From: Leptospira noumeaensis
GTDB lineage: Bacteria > Spirochaetota > Leptospiria > Leptospirales > Leptospiraceae
Reading direction: 5' to 3'
NCBI RefSeq assembly: GCF_004770765.1
Contig: NZ_RQFK01000026.1
Span: 682,001-746,000 of the forward strand
Length of the DNA: 64,000 bases
Numbering within the stretch: the first letter of the stretch is position 1; each line of letters begins with the position of its first letter. The notes below the pieces were generated by a model. The model saw only the letters and a list, made by a program, of their open reading frames with translations. It did not search any database and was not told where the DNA came from. Positions 10,643 through 19,456 of the stretch are shown here, in pieces. The position numbers and the translations under genes are program-made.

Positions 10643-12220
10643 ATGTCTCGCCGTTCTTTTTGCATTTTCTATACACTAACCCTCGTTTTTATTGCGTTCT
10701 TCCCGCAATTTATTTCTGGGAAAGAAATTTCTATTCTTCCCGCCTATATTTCAGGCGAAGTTCCTCCGGTTCTTGGGACACGACGAGAGGCGGGTTTTGA
10801 ATTGTCGCGTCTTTCACGACACTATTTAAAACGAAATTTTTTTACTGAAATTACGGATCCAAAACTTGTAGAAAATTTTTTAAATGAATCAGAGTGGAAC
10901 GAAGAGGCAGAGTTAAAAGATCAGGATCTCTATTCATATTGTAATGAATGGGATTCGCATTTTGTGGTACAAGATCAGATTGATTTTGGGAACCCCATTC
11001 TCGTTAAATCCGTTATTTTCAATTGTAAAAACCAAACGAGACAAACGATCCAATCCAAACTCATTTCTAATTTTGTATTAGCCTATGAAAAACATAACGA
11101 TAAAAGTTTTCGATTTTTGCCTCCTCGTTTTTATGAAAAGAAAAACAAAGTTGCTCCCAATTACGAGATAAATGTTTTTATCGATATCAATTCCTCTTAT
11201 GCCTATTACAAAAAAGACATCTTAAAAAGTTTAACTTCCATGTACGATCAAGATGGATTGTTTTTGGGTGTGACGCTGGTAAAAAAAGATAAAATTGTCA
11301 CAATCCCGCCAACGAAAGATCATATTGAAATTAAAAAATTGATGGAAGAAACGGGATGGCAAGGTAACAACCAAGCCGAATCAATTCTATCCGCATTACA
11401 AGGATTAAAGTCAAAAATTTCCTCTGGAAAAAAAGAATCTAGAAAACTATTTTTATTACTCTCCTCCGCAGTAAAAGATAAATCGGGTTCTATCATCATG
11501 GCTTTGAACGATCTGCGTCATATGGAAATTGAACCGGTTCTATTAATTCCAAATCATTCGGAACTAAGCACTATTAGAGAATTACAAAGGATTGGTAAGG
11601 CAAGTAATAGCCGAGTTGTAGGTATTACGGAATACCAAAAGATAGGTACTTCCGAAGGATATGAATACCTTTACTTAAACCAATTCAATGTGTATTCTTC
11701 GGTGGAAGAATTGCCGATGCCTTTCAACTGGAACCAAAGCCAAATTAAAAAATATGATGCCTCGCTCGTTCGCGCCGCAGTGGATGTGATCACTCCTTAT
11801 AATCTTTACCTTGCTTACGAAAAAATTTCCGACAAACGTGTATTGGAAAAAGAAGAAATCAAAACCGATTTGGAGTATATACTTCGAACAGAATCGAATA
11901 CTGATCAAACGGAAAAAGATCGATTTCAAACAGTTCTTGTGGAATCAAAAGGAGAAGCTATTTGGATTCAGTTGCCTTATGATGTGGCTGTTACCAAAGG
12001 AAAAGAGTATTTGATCCAAACTACTTTTGTTTTGGATCCGCTTTCTACATGGGGCGTAAAAAATGCCCCAGCAGAAACAAATTTATTTAAAATCAATACA
12101 ACCTATCCAAAAACGCTTTTGGTAAAACCTTCCCAGGCAAAAAAGTTTTTAGATATAAATAAAATTAGAGAATTTAATGGATATCTGCAAGGGACAGTGA
12201 GTGTCATCAAAAAGAAGTAA
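10643..12220 (+). CDS. Exported protein with von Willebrand A-like domain, unknown role
   Basis: The 525-residue protein starts with a basic stretch and a hydrophobic segment ending near FISG (residues 1-26), a likely signal peptide. Residues about 28-150 (ISILPAYISGEVP, SRLSRHYLKRNFF) look like an exported sensor module of unknown family. Residues about 174-345 resemble a vWA fold: a beta strand with DINSS (Asp181, Asn183, Ser185) at the metal-site position, then alternating helices and strands including KLFLLLSSAVKD and IEPVLLIPN. The C-terminal third is unassigned. Its end overlaps the next gene by 20 nt, so the two are probably co-translated. The vWA call is by eye and moderate. Confidence 0.75.
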   Translation: MSRRSFCIFYTLTLVFIAFFPQFISGKEISILPAYISGEVPPVLGTRREAGFELSRLSRHYLKRNFFTEITDPKLVENFLNESEWNEEAELKDQDLYSYCNEWDSHFVVQDQIDFGNPILVKSVIFNCKNQTRQTIQSKLISNFVLAYEKHNDKSFRFLPPRFYEKKNKVAPNYEINVFIDINSSYAYYKKDILKSLTSMYDQDGLFLGVTLVKKDKIVTIPPTKDHIEIKKLMEETGWQGNNQAESILSALQGLKSKISSGKKESRKLFLLLSSAVKDKSGSIIMALNDLRHMEIEPVLLIPNHSELSTIRELQRIGKASNSRVVGITEYQKIGTSEGYEYLYLNQFNVYSSVEELPMPFNWNQSQIKKYDASLVRAAVDVITPYNLYLAYEKISDKRVLEKEEIKTDLEYILRTESNTDQTEKDRFQTVLVESKGEAIWIQLPYDVAVTKGKEYLIQTTFVLDPLSTWGVKNAPAETNLFKINTTYPKTLLVKPSQAKKFLDINKIREFNGYLQGTVSVIKKK

Positions 12221-13088
12221 ACCCACTTCAGAATGGATTTCCAGCGGATCTGACATTCAAAAGATTCGTAATCAATGGATCGAAACTTCTAATTCCAACT
12301 TACCGATGTTAATCATTGGAGAAAGAGGCGTAGGAAAAAGTTTTTGGATCCAAAAGAGTTTAGAACAAAGAAATATATTACCAGACTCAATGATTCGTTT
12401 GGATTTTTCGTATCCAATGCCATTCGCGGAATCTTTGGAAAAAATCAAATCTTCAAAACAAATGATTACCATTTTGATTGATCGTATTACGAAGGCCAAA
12501 CCGGAAGAAGTTTTGTTATTACAACAATGGTGGAAATCGGAGAAATACGAAGAAAAATCCAAAGTAAATTTATATTGGGAAATTCATTCTGAGGAACTAG
12601 AAACTTTAAACCAAAAGAATGTGTATGCAGATTTTTATGATCAGTTAAAGTCTTTTCGCTTTGAACTTCCCAATCTGAAAAAAAGAATATCTGAATTACC
12701 ATTATTTGTTTCTCAGTTTTTAGAAGAAGCAAACACAGAGCTGGGTAAAAAGATCACAGGTATAGAAGAAGAGTTTTTTGTTTTCTTTAAAAACAAAACC
12801 TTTACCTCGAATCTCTCTGAATTACGAGATATGATCTTTGCCCTTGTGGGATTTTCTTCTGGCAAACAATTGCATTGGAAACAGATTCCTTCCCATTTTT
12901 TTGAAAACCAACTGTCTGATTTAGAGGTAAAACCAGGGATTAGTTTGGAAACTTATGAAAAGGAAATCATTAAAGCCAATTTGATTTATACGAAAGGAAA
13001 CAGAGAAAAAGCAGCAAAGTTACTTGGAATTTCTGAAAGAAATTTATATCGCAAATTACATGAATATCATTTGGAAGATCTTTCTTGA
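12201..13088 (+). CDS. Short AAA+ protein with C-terminal Fis-type helix-turn-helix
   Basis: The 295-residue protein has Walker A GERGVGKS at residues 40-47, a weak Walker B (MITILIDRI) near 91, and a C-terminal Fis-like helix-turn-helix (NREKAAKLLGISERNLYRKL). It resembles the NtrC family in outline. However, no GAFTGA loop for sigma-54 contact is visible and the ATPase core is short, so it may act as a DNA-binding ATPase independent of sigma-54. The start is GTG at 12201, inside the end of the upstream exported vWA-like gene (20-nt overlap). It converges on holA with a 22-nt overlap. Its target genes are unknown. Confidence 0.75.
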   Translation: MSSKRSKPTSEWISSGSDIQKIRNQWIETSNSNLPMLIIGERGVGKSFWIQKSLEQRNILPDSMIRLDFSYPMPFAESLEKIKSSKQMITILIDRITKAKPEEVLLLQQWWKSEKYEEKSKVNLYWEIHSEELETLNQKNVYADFYDQLKSFRFELPNLKKRISELPLFVSQFLEEANTELGKKITGIEEEFFVFFKNKTFTSNLSELRDMIFALVGFSSGKQLHWKQIPSHFFENQLSDLEVKPGISLETYEKEIIKANLIYTKGNREKAAKLLGISERNLYRKLHEYHLEDLS

Positions 13089-14176
13089 AGTAAAGAAAAG
13101 AGGTGCATAATTTTTTGTAAAAAATAATTTCTTCCTTCTTCATCGCGAAGACCTGATTTGAATTTGATATTCATTTCAATCACTTGGTCATAAAACAAAT
13201 CTAAAGTTTTATCTGTAAATAGAGCAGAATCAGAAACCAATTGCCTTCTTACAAAATTTTTTCTGGCATCAGAATAACTTCCTGTTTTTAAAAGTTCATC
13301 CATGATCGGAATGGGAACTTCCCCATTATGCCTTGCTCGAATGACTTTGATTTTGCGAATCTCGTCTAGTTTGTAACTGAGCCTGGTTAAGAAACTGAGT
13401 ATCTCTGAGTTTTGATCCCCAAACTTTGTGAATTCTTTAAAAAAATCTACCTTACGTTTTTGCACCAAAGTTTCTACAAGTACATTGGTATTCAGTTCAT
13501 TTTGGCTAAACAAAACCGAATTCACATCATCGATTGTAAATTTAGAACGGTGTAAGTATTGTTTTAATTTTTTTACACTTTTTAGATAAGCACCTACATT
13601 GGCAGGAATTCGATGGATGAATTCATCGGCGGCATTGGGTTCAAAATGAACTTGTTCTTGGTCACAAACTTCTTTGAATACTTTTGGGTAATCACTTGGA
13701 TATAAAAACTTAGTTTTGTAATAGTTTAAAGTTCCTTGAAAGAGTTGGATCAAACCTTGTGGGATATCTTTTCCATCGTAATGAACAATGAGGAAAATTT
13801 CATCAGAAACCGCGGTTATATTTTTACGAAATCCAGAAGCAAAGTCTTTCCATTCTTGTGCGGCTTTTGCATCAAGTATGGGTTTAAAAAGTGCGGCAGC
13901 TTGTTTGACAATGATGAGTTTTCTTGGGTAGAACATATCAGGTGTAAATAGTTCAGCAAAAAGTTTTGCCTGTTCTCCTGATTCCGAAACGATCAGAATG
14001 ATCTCATAGGCTCCTGATGATTTTGAAAGTGCTTCTTTGTAATGGTCGATGATGAGTTCAAATTCATAGGAATCTTCCCCCGTATAGGCAAAAAATTGCG
14101 GAAGGTTACTAGTCTGGGTTTTGAAGAGTTGGAAAAGAGAGGTAAATTCTCTGGCTTGTGATTTTTTTGTTTCCAT
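13067..14176 (-). CDS. holA: DNA polymerase III delta subunit
   Basis: HolA opens the beta clamp within the clamp-loader complex. The 369-residue length and layout fit: an N-terminal AAA+-like domain without a functional P-loop (FAYTGEDSYEFELII), a middle region with FLIVHYDGKDIP, and a C-terminal collar domain (FLTRLSYKLDEIRKIKVIRARHNG, YFLQKIMHLFSLLQ). Sequence conservation in this family is low, so the call rests on the overall pattern and length. The 3' end overlaps the convergent AAA/Fis gene by 22 nt. Confidence 0.8.
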   Translation of the reverse strand: METKKSQAREFTSLFQLFKTQTSNLPQFFAYTGEDSYEFELIIDHYKEALSKSSGAYEIILIVSESGEQAKLFAELFTPDMFYPRKLIIVKQAAALFKPILDAKAAQEWKDFASGFRKNITAVSDEIFLIVHYDGKDIPQGLIQLFQGTLNYYKTKFLYPSDYPKVFKEVCDQEQVHFEPNAADEFIHRIPANVGAYLKSVKKLKQYLHRSKFTIDDVNSVLFSQNELNTNVLVETLVQKRKVDFFKEFTKFGDQNSEILSFLTRLSYKLDEIRKIKVIRARHNGEVPIPIMDELLKTGSYSDARKNFVRRQLVSDSALFTDKTLDLFYDQVIEMNIKFKSGLRDEEGRNYFLQKIMHLFSLLQERSSK

Positions 14177-14227
14177 TTTCGTAAATCCGGTCTAATCTTT
14201 CGATAAGATCGAGGCGATATTCATAGT

Positions 14228-14458
14228 ATGGAAATCTCAAGTAATGTGGCAAGAGTTTCAGGACTAGGCGAACCGTATATGTATGTGTCTCCCGCATACA
14301 ATACCCAAGCAGTGGAGCAAGTAGAAGAAATTCAGTCTCGCTCCTACCAGCCTAAATATGTTTCTGGTGAAACTGAAAAAAAAGCAGCAGAAGTCCAAAC
14401 AAGTCCGGATGCCAAAGCGGCCTACAAACCGGGAAATTTAGTCAACTTATACGCGTAA
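14228..14458 (+). CDS. Small conserved-looking hydrophilic protein, unknown
   Basis: This 76-residue protein has no signal peptide and no membrane segment. It is polar, with tyrosines in the first half (GEPYMYVSPAYN), a Lys/Ala/Glu-rich middle, and an ordered-looking C-terminus, KPGNLVNLYA. I do not recognise a family. Support for it being a gene comes from good coding texture, an ATG start, its fit in the 51-bp gap after the holA start, and the way its 3' end overlaps the convergent maf gene by 17 nt without other conflict. It could be a small partner protein. Function unknown. Confidence 0.6.
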   Translation: MEISSNVARVSGLGEPYMYVSPAYNTQAVEQVEEIQSRSYQPKYVSGETEKKAAEVQTSPDAKAAYKPGNLVNLYA

Positions 14459-15050
14459 TAGACCTTTCCCAGAATGGTAACCACACCGAAGAAAGAGCAA
14501 AAAAACTTCGGAGAGGGAATCCCATCACATTGGTATAGGAACCAACTCGCTCTAATACCGGGCCATTTTCATCCTGGATTCCATATGATCCAGCTTTGTC
14601 AAAAGGTCGACATCGCAAAACATAATCTCGAATCTCGGCTTCCTTCCAATCCTTAAATTGAATTTCGGTTTCTTCGTAAAAGAAATCAAACATTGTTCCA
14701 ATCCGTAAACCAGCGCCAGAAAAGACTGAATGTTTTTTCCCCGAAAGGGTTTTGAGTATGCGAACCGAATCTTCCACGTCGATCGGTTTGTGTAAAATTT
14801 CATTTTGAAATACAACAATGGTATCGGCTGCTAGGTATAAGTTGTTTTTATCAGCTTGATCTCCCAATTTAGAGTGAACCATTCGTTCTAAATAAACTAA
14901 AGGGACTTCTCCTGGAATTTGCGTTTCATCAATGTTTGCTGGTTCCACTTGGAATGAAAATCCAAGATCGGTGAGTATTTGGATCCGTCTTGGTGATGTC
15001 GATTTGAGTATAAACAAATTCTTGCTATTCCTTACGGGATATTGTTTCAT
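14442..15050 (-). CDS. maf: Maf-family nucleotide pyrophosphatase
   Basis: Maf proteins hydrolyse non-canonical or modified nucleoside triphosphates and keep them out of nucleic acids. The 202-residue protein shows the family start STSPRR near residues 17-22, EVPLVYLERMVHSKL, the catalytic LAADTIVVFQNEILHKP segment, LSGKKHSVFSGAGL, and DKAGSYGIQDENGPVLERVGSYTNVMGFP. All conserved blocks are present in order, so the enzyme should be active. Its 3' end overlaps the small convergent gene by 17 nt. Confidence 0.92.
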   Translation of the reverse strand: MKQYPVRNSKNLFILKSTSPRRIQILTDLGFSFQVEPANIDETQIPGEVPLVYLERMVHSKLGDQADKNNLYLAADTIVVFQNEILHKPIDVEDSVRILKTLSGKKHSVFSGAGLRIGTMFDFFYEETEIQFKDWKEAEIRDYVLRCRPFDKAGSYGIQDENGPVLERVGSYTNVMGFPLRSFFALSSVWLPFWERSITRIS

Positions 15051-15056
15051 TTCATA

Positions 15057-15299
15057 ATGATGAGTCCTCGACTTTTGGCTATTTTTTTATGGGCGATCGT
15101 TTTTGTTTTTGGATGCAAACGAGGTCTTTCGGAAGACATCCAAGATTGTAATCCCGTAGCAGATTACTATGAAAAAGGAACACACTACATAAGAAGAGAT
15201 TTGGTTCGGGATGATAATACTTTAGATTATAAAAAACTTTTGGAAGACACAAAACCTCAAGCTAGCGATTGTTATCCTTCCAATCACGAGGTAAAATGA
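15057..15299 (+). CDS. Small predicted lipoprotein
   Basis: The 80-residue product begins with a hydrophobic signal and lipobox VFGC (Cys20), followed by a charged, mostly hydrophilic domain with two further cysteines (IQDCNPVADYY and SDCYPSN). The start is ATG at 15057 or 15060. A TTG further upstream at 15042 would run into maf and is less likely. The stop overlaps the next ATG (ATGA), so it is probably co-translated with the SDR gene. No family is recognised. The mature protein probably sits in the membrane with a small periplasmic or surface domain. Confidence 0.65.
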   Translation: MMSPRLLAIFLWAIVFVFGCKRGLSEDIQDCNPVADYYEKGTHYIRRDLVRDDNTLDYKKLLEDTKPQASDCYPSNHEVK

Positions 15300-16033
15300 G
15301 TTTATTTGATGTAAAAGGGAAAACAATTTTGATCACTGGTGCCAGCCGAGGTATTGGAAAAACTTTGGCTCTAGGATTTAGAGATGCTGGTGCTATTGTC
15401 TACGGTGCAGGTTCGAGACCAGAATCCATTGAATGGATGGCCAAAGAAGGTATCAATGGTGTGGTTTTGGATGTGCGAAGTGAAGGTGCGGCTTATGAAA
15501 TCATTGGCCAAATCAAAGCAAAACATGGAAAACTGAATACTCTTATCAACAATGCAGGGATTGCAACAAATACTCCAGCTTCTGGATTTAAAGAAGAAGA
15601 ATTACAAAATATAGTTCAAACAAACTATGTGGGAGTATTTCGCAATTGCCAAGCATATTACAAACATCATAAAAAAGAAGGTGGAAACATCATCAATGTA
15701 GCTTCTGTTCTGGGAATGGTAGGTAGTAAACTTGCATCCGTGTATTCCGGGACAAAAGGCGCTGTCATCACTTTATCCAAAGCACTTGCCATCGAATGGT
15801 GCAATAATGGTTACCGAGTGAATGTCATTTGTCCGGGCCTTATTGATACAGAAATGACTGACATGATCAAAGACAAAGAATTTATCATGAAACAAGTGCT
15901 TGCTGGTATTCCAATGGGAAGACTTGGTAAACCAGAAGAATTATTAGGTGCAGCAATATATTTGGCATCAGATACTTCTTCTTATATGACAGGCCAGTGC
16001 ATTGTTCTGGATGGGGGACTCACAGCACAATAG
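15296..16033 (+). CDS. Short-chain dehydrogenase/reductase (FabG-like)
   Basis: This is a 245-residue classical SDR: NAD(P)-binding TGASRGIG near residues 14-21, NNAG, the catalytic Ser in NVASVLG, Tyr/Lys in YSGTKGAV, and a C-terminal GQCIVLDGG typical of the 3-oxoacyl-ACP reductase and gluconate-type groups. The start chosen is ATG 15296, which overlaps the upstream lipoprotein stop by 3 bases; the longer reading frame would begin inside that gene. The substrate cannot be read from sequence. A second FabG-like gene at 47244 is closer to the fatty-acid enzyme. Confidence 0.88.
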   Translation: MSLFDVKGKTILITGASRGIGKTLALGFRDAGAIVYGAGSRPESIEWMAKEGINGVVLDVRSEGAAYEIIGQIKAKHGKLNTLINNAGIATNTPASGFKEEELQNIVQTNYVGVFRNCQAYYKHHKKEGGNIINVASVLGMVGSKLASVYSGTKGAVITLSKALAIEWCNNGYRVNVICPGLIDTEMTDMIKDKEFIMKQVLAGIPMGRLGKPEELLGAAIYLASDTSSYMTGQCIVLDGGLTAQ

Positions 16034-16049
16034 TTGCAGTGAAATTTTT

Positions 16050-16676
16050 ATGATCCTTTATCTCCATCCAGAAAATCCCGAAATCCGAAAACTCAAACAA
16101 ATTTCGGACAGGTTGAAGGATGGAGCTGTATTTATATTTCCAACTGATACTGTTTATGCGATCATTGCCGATTCTCATTCAAAGTTGGGTGTCGAAAAAA
16201 TATACGCCATTCGTAAATTACCCAAAGACAAACCACTTTCTCTTATGTGTAAAGACATTTCAATGGCTTCCAATTTCATTGAATATTTACCAAATTCAGC
16301 TTATAGACTGATGAAACGAGTGACACCTGGCCCATTTACCTTTGTCCTGAAAGCCAATAAAAACCTTCCAAAACCTTCAGTGGTTCACCATAAAGACAAA
16401 CAAATCGGCATTCGGATTCCTGATCATATCTATTTGACTGAACTTTTAAAAATCCATGATTCTCCTCTCACTTCCACTTCTGCCTTTTGTGATGACGAGT
16501 TTATCATCGATATTGATGATTTAGAATCTATCTATGGAAACCAAGTCGATGGGATCGTGGATGGTGGGATTGTCAGAATGGAACTTTCCACTATTTTACA
16601 AATCAATGATGACTCAATCGATTTGATTCGTGAAGGAAAAGGATACGATCTAATAGCCGGAGAAATCTCTGGTTAA
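16050..16676 (+). CDS. Sua5/YciO/YrdC-family protein
   Basis: YrdC-domain proteins make threonylcarbamoyl-AMP, the first intermediate in forming t6A in tRNAs, or are YciO paralogues of less certain role. The 208-residue protein has the family segments IFPTDTVYAI, IRKLPKDKPLSLM, TPGPFTFVLKA, IGIRIPDH and SPLTSTSAF. The ATG at 16050 is used; a longer frame would start within the SDR gene. It converges on the CapA gene with 5 bp between them. Later steps of the pathway, tsaB and tsaE, are found at 21.6-22.8 kb. TsaC versus YciO is not settled by eye. Confidence 0.87.
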   Translation: MILYLHPENPEIRKLKQISDRLKDGAVFIFPTDTVYAIIADSHSKLGVEKIYAIRKLPKDKPLSLMCKDISMASNFIEYLPNSAYRLMKRVTPGPFTFVLKANKNLPKPSVVHHKDKQIGIRIPDHIYLTELLKIHDSPLTSTSAFCDDEFIIDIDDLESIYGNQVDGIVDGGIVRMELSTILQINDDSIDLIREGKGYDLIAGEISG

Positions 16677-16681
16677 AAAAG

Positions 16682-17770
16682 TTAAAACAAGATACCTGGA
16701 ATTTTTTTTAGATGGGCTTCATAGCCATACATTCTTTTTTCTAAATGTTTCGGAAGTTTTAAAGGAATTTCATTCCTTGTGTATTTTAAAATAGGTATGA
16801 TTTTATATCCATGGGAATAAACCCAAACCGGTTCCGTAATTACATTTTTAATTCGCTTTTGATTCTTTGAATTGATTTCTAATTCGAAAGATAAAATGAT
16901 TCCACCATCTGTGTTTTCTCTATTTTGAGCAGACAAAAAATTACCAAGAGAATAAGCAACCAGTCGGTCTTCCCAGGTTTTTTCTTCTTGGAACTGATCG
17001 ATTCTTTGCACCACATGCGGGTGGCCTCCAATGATGATATCAGCACCAGCTTCGAGTCCAAGATTCACCCATTTGGTCTGCGACTTATCCGGTTTTTCTT
17101 CGTACTCTGATCCATAGTGATACCATAGGATGACAAAATGAATTCCGTTTTCTTTGGCAAAAGCCACATCTTCCTGAATTTGTTTTTCATTTAATAAGCG
17201 AACAATACGATCATTTTTAACAGGAATTCCATTTGTAGAATATGTATAATTATAAATTGCAATTTTGATTCCATTGACCTCGATAAAAAAGTCCTTTCTA
17301 TCTATGTAATCAGAATTGGATTTAAAAGTTCCAATCGGAACCATTCCCATTTGTTTAACAGATTCAATTGTATGATCAATTCCAAACGCACCTTTATCAG
17401 CAGAATGATTGTTAGCTGTGGATAAAATGTCAAACCCAGAATTTTGTATTCCCGTTAAATAACCAATAGGAGATCCAAATCTTGGGTAACCTGTAAATTC
17501 ATTCGGATCTGTTGCGATAGTCGTTTCTAAATTACCTAAAGTTAAATCTGCATCTTGTAATGAATTTGAAACGTATTCGAAACTACCACTAGAATCATAA
17601 TCTTTTGTTTTTGCACGGTAATAGGTAGAGATTTGTGAGTTATGGCACATGAGATCACCAACAACTTTAATTCGCACTTGCCTAGTAAAGTAAACATCAG
17701 GTAGAGTGTAACAGGATAGGAAGGAAACAGTGATACACCAAATATATAGAAATCGAAATATTGCAGTCAT
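16682..17770 (-). CDS. CapA-family metallophosphatase-like lipoprotein
   Basis: The 362-residue protein matches the CapA/PGA-synthesis family, with a calcineurin-like metal-binding fold: VGDLMCHNSQ, LGNLETTI, STANNHSADKG and GGHPHVVQRID supply the Asp, Asn and His ligands. Family members act at the cell envelope and some help export or anchor polyglutamate. The substrate here is unknown. A signal sequence with lipobox FLSC (Cys20) is present. Its start at 17770 lies inside the oppositely directed phosphatase-superfamily gene (41-nt 5' overlap). It converges on the YrdC gene with only a 5-bp gap. Confidence 0.85.
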   Translation of the reverse strand: MTAIFRFLYIWCITVSFLSCYTLPDVYFTRQVRIKVVGDLMCHNSQISTYYRAKTKDYDSSGSFEYVSNSLQDADLTLGNLETTIATDPNEFTGYPRFGSPIGYLTGIQNSGFDILSTANNHSADKGAFGIDHTIESVKQMGMVPIGTFKSNSDYIDRKDFFIEVNGIKIAIYNYTYSTNGIPVKNDRIVRLLNEKQIQEDVAFAKENGIHFVILWYHYGSEYEEKPDKSQTKWVNLGLEAGADIIIGGHPHVVQRIDQFQEEKTWEDRLVAYSLGNFLSAQNRENTDGGIILSFELEINSKNQKRIKNVITEPVWVYSHGYKIIPILKYTRNEIPLKLPKHLEKRMYGYEAHLKKIPGILF

Positions 17771-19436
17771 AGTTGGTCTGTTTTTGGCACTTTTTAATTG
17801 TGGTTGGGAAAAAGATTATAAGCGCGCTGCCTATCTTTCCATGCAGCCTGATACCGATTTAATATTAGCACCATATCCATTCTATATTTTTGATAGAGAA
17901 GCAAGAGATGCAATCACTCTTTCCCATTATTCAAAGGAGGAAATAAAAAATATTTTAGAAGACCATGATTTGTCCTGGGATGATTTAAAAAACCAATGGC
18001 AACTCGATGCGGAAGACGAACATTTTTCCAAAGAAGTCAATTACACATCACACTATACACAATATTTCTATGATACAGAAATTCCCATTTGGATTTATGG
18101 GCCAAAATGGATTCGCACAGGTCAGTATTCTGATGAAATCAACCAACAACATATCCCTTCCATTTATGGAAGAATTTTAGACTTTCAGTTTAAGAATACA
18201 ATTGATGTATCCTACTTGGAAAAAATATTCCAAAACCAAAAAGAGAAACCAGAAATCATTGTTACCGTAGTTGTAGACCAAGGTGGAAGACAACTTTACA
18301 AAGCACACAAAGGCGCTTATCCTTTCTTAGAAGATTTAAAAAACAAATCTGCTTATTTCAAAAAAGCAAAAGTTGGTCATTTAGAATCCCATACAGCAGT
18401 CGGTCACATGGCCATTGGAACCGGCGCTTTTCCCAAAGATTCAAAAATCTTTTCAAATGAAATTTATACTTATGCAGACGGAAAAGTCCTCCATAGACCT
18501 GTTTACCAAGGAAAAAACAAAGATTGGGATTTGAGCGAGATGCAAGTCCCGAGTTTTGCCGATGAATGGGATCTTTCCAAAAATAATGAACCAGTCATCG
18601 TGAGTCAGTGTTATGCGGCAAGAGCAGCCGTTGGTATGGGAGGACATGGAAAACTTTTCACACCGATAAAAAAAGGATCTGAAACAATTTCTCCAGATAA
18701 TGATTATGTTTATTGGCAAGATGTAAAAAATCTATCTTGGTCAACGTATAACGATGCTTTCCTTGTTCCTAAATCAGTCCAAAAGTACAATCTGTACAAA
18801 TTCTATTTAGATCATAAAAAGGAGATTTCCACTCATTTTGAAGCTAAAGATCCAATCGACTTAATCGCAAAAATCCATCATTTCCAAGGATCCGAATTTC
18901 AAGCAAAGATGGATGGCGCTCTCTTTCGTGATACGCTTACTGAAACGATTATCAATACGAAGAAAGATAAAGATGGAATCACTGATCTTGCCTATGTAAC
19001 TTTAAAGGCTACCGATGCTGTGGGTCATTTGTATGGATGGGAATCTAAAGAGGCAGAACAAGTTTTAAAAGCGACTGACAAAGAAATCGAAACCATCTTT
19101 GAATTTCTAAAAACAAATTATGGTGATAACTTCATTATGGTGGTAACCGCAGATCACGGAGCGGCCCCTATGCCAGAAATCTCCAATGGTCTTTTTCTAA
19201 GTCATGAAAGATTTTTTGATTCAGTGAATGAATTATTACCAGAATCAGAAAGAACCAAACGATCTTTAGTCAAATGGGTGGCTCATTCCCAATTGTCTTT
19301 GGATCGTGATTTGATGAAAACACACCAAATCAGTGAAGAGACCATCATTCAAAAAATTATGTCGATTCAAATGAAAGAGAGGCAGTTTTTTAGAAAGGTC
19401 TGGAAACGAGAAGAAATTCCGAATCTATCTTTATAA
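17730..19436 (+). CDS. Alkaline-phosphatase-superfamily lipoprotein (type I phosphodiesterase/PafA-like)
   Basis: The 568-residue protein has a lipoprotein signal (lipobox LFNC, Cys24) and the alkaline phosphatase superfamily core: TVVVDQGGRQ near 187, a nucleophile region SHTAVGHMAIGTG near 218, then TDAVGHLYG and VTADHGAAPMPE supplying metal ligands. It probably hydrolyses phosphate mono- or diesters outside the inner membrane. The only usable start before the signal peptide is GTG at 17730, which places the first 41 nt opposite the start of the CapA gene. The stem of a terminator overlaps its last codons (19417-19449). Confidence 0.85.
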   Translation: MIHQIYRNRNIAVIVGLFLALFNCGWEKDYKRAAYLSMQPDTDLILAPYPFYIFDREARDAITLSHYSKEEIKNILEDHDLSWDDLKNQWQLDAEDEHFSKEVNYTSHYTQYFYDTEIPIWIYGPKWIRTGQYSDEINQQHIPSIYGRILDFQFKNTIDVSYLEKIFQNQKEKPEIIVTVVVDQGGRQLYKAHKGAYPFLEDLKNKSAYFKKAKVGHLESHTAVGHMAIGTGAFPKDSKIFSNEIYTYADGKVLHRPVYQGKNKDWDLSEMQVPSFADEWDLSKNNEPVIVSQCYAARAAVGMGGHGKLFTPIKKGSETISPDNDYVYWQDVKNLSWSTYNDAFLVPKSVQKYNLYKFYLDHKKEISTHFEAKDPIDLIAKIHHFQGSEFQAKMDGALFRDTLTETIINTKKDKDGITDLAYVTLKATDAVGHLYGWESKEAEQVLKATDKEIETIFEFLKTNYGDNFIMVVTADHGAAPMPEISNGLFLSHERFFDSVNELLPESERTKRSLVKWVAHSQLSLDRDLMKTHQISEETIIQKIMSIQMKERQFFRKVWKREEIPNLSL

Positions 19437-19449
19437 AATAGATTCGGAA
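19417..19449. terminator. Perfect 12-bp hairpin between convergent genes
   Basis: TTCCGAATCTAT (19417-19428) pairs without mismatch with ATAGATTCGGAA (19438-19449), leaving a 9-nt loop that contains the stop codon of the phosphatase gene. T-rich sequence follows on the plus strand. It probably ends transcripts from both the phosphatase gene and rnr. Confidence 0.7.
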
Positions 19450-19456
19450 GTTTAAT

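Noticed and set aside
12201..13088. A sigma-54 activator of NtrC type
   Set aside because: The GAFTGA loop is not seen and the ATPase region is too short. The Fis-like tail alone does not prove sigma-54 control.
15042..15059. TTG at 15042 as the start of the small lipoprotein
   Set aside because: It overlaps maf; ATG at 15057/15060 gives a better signal peptide.
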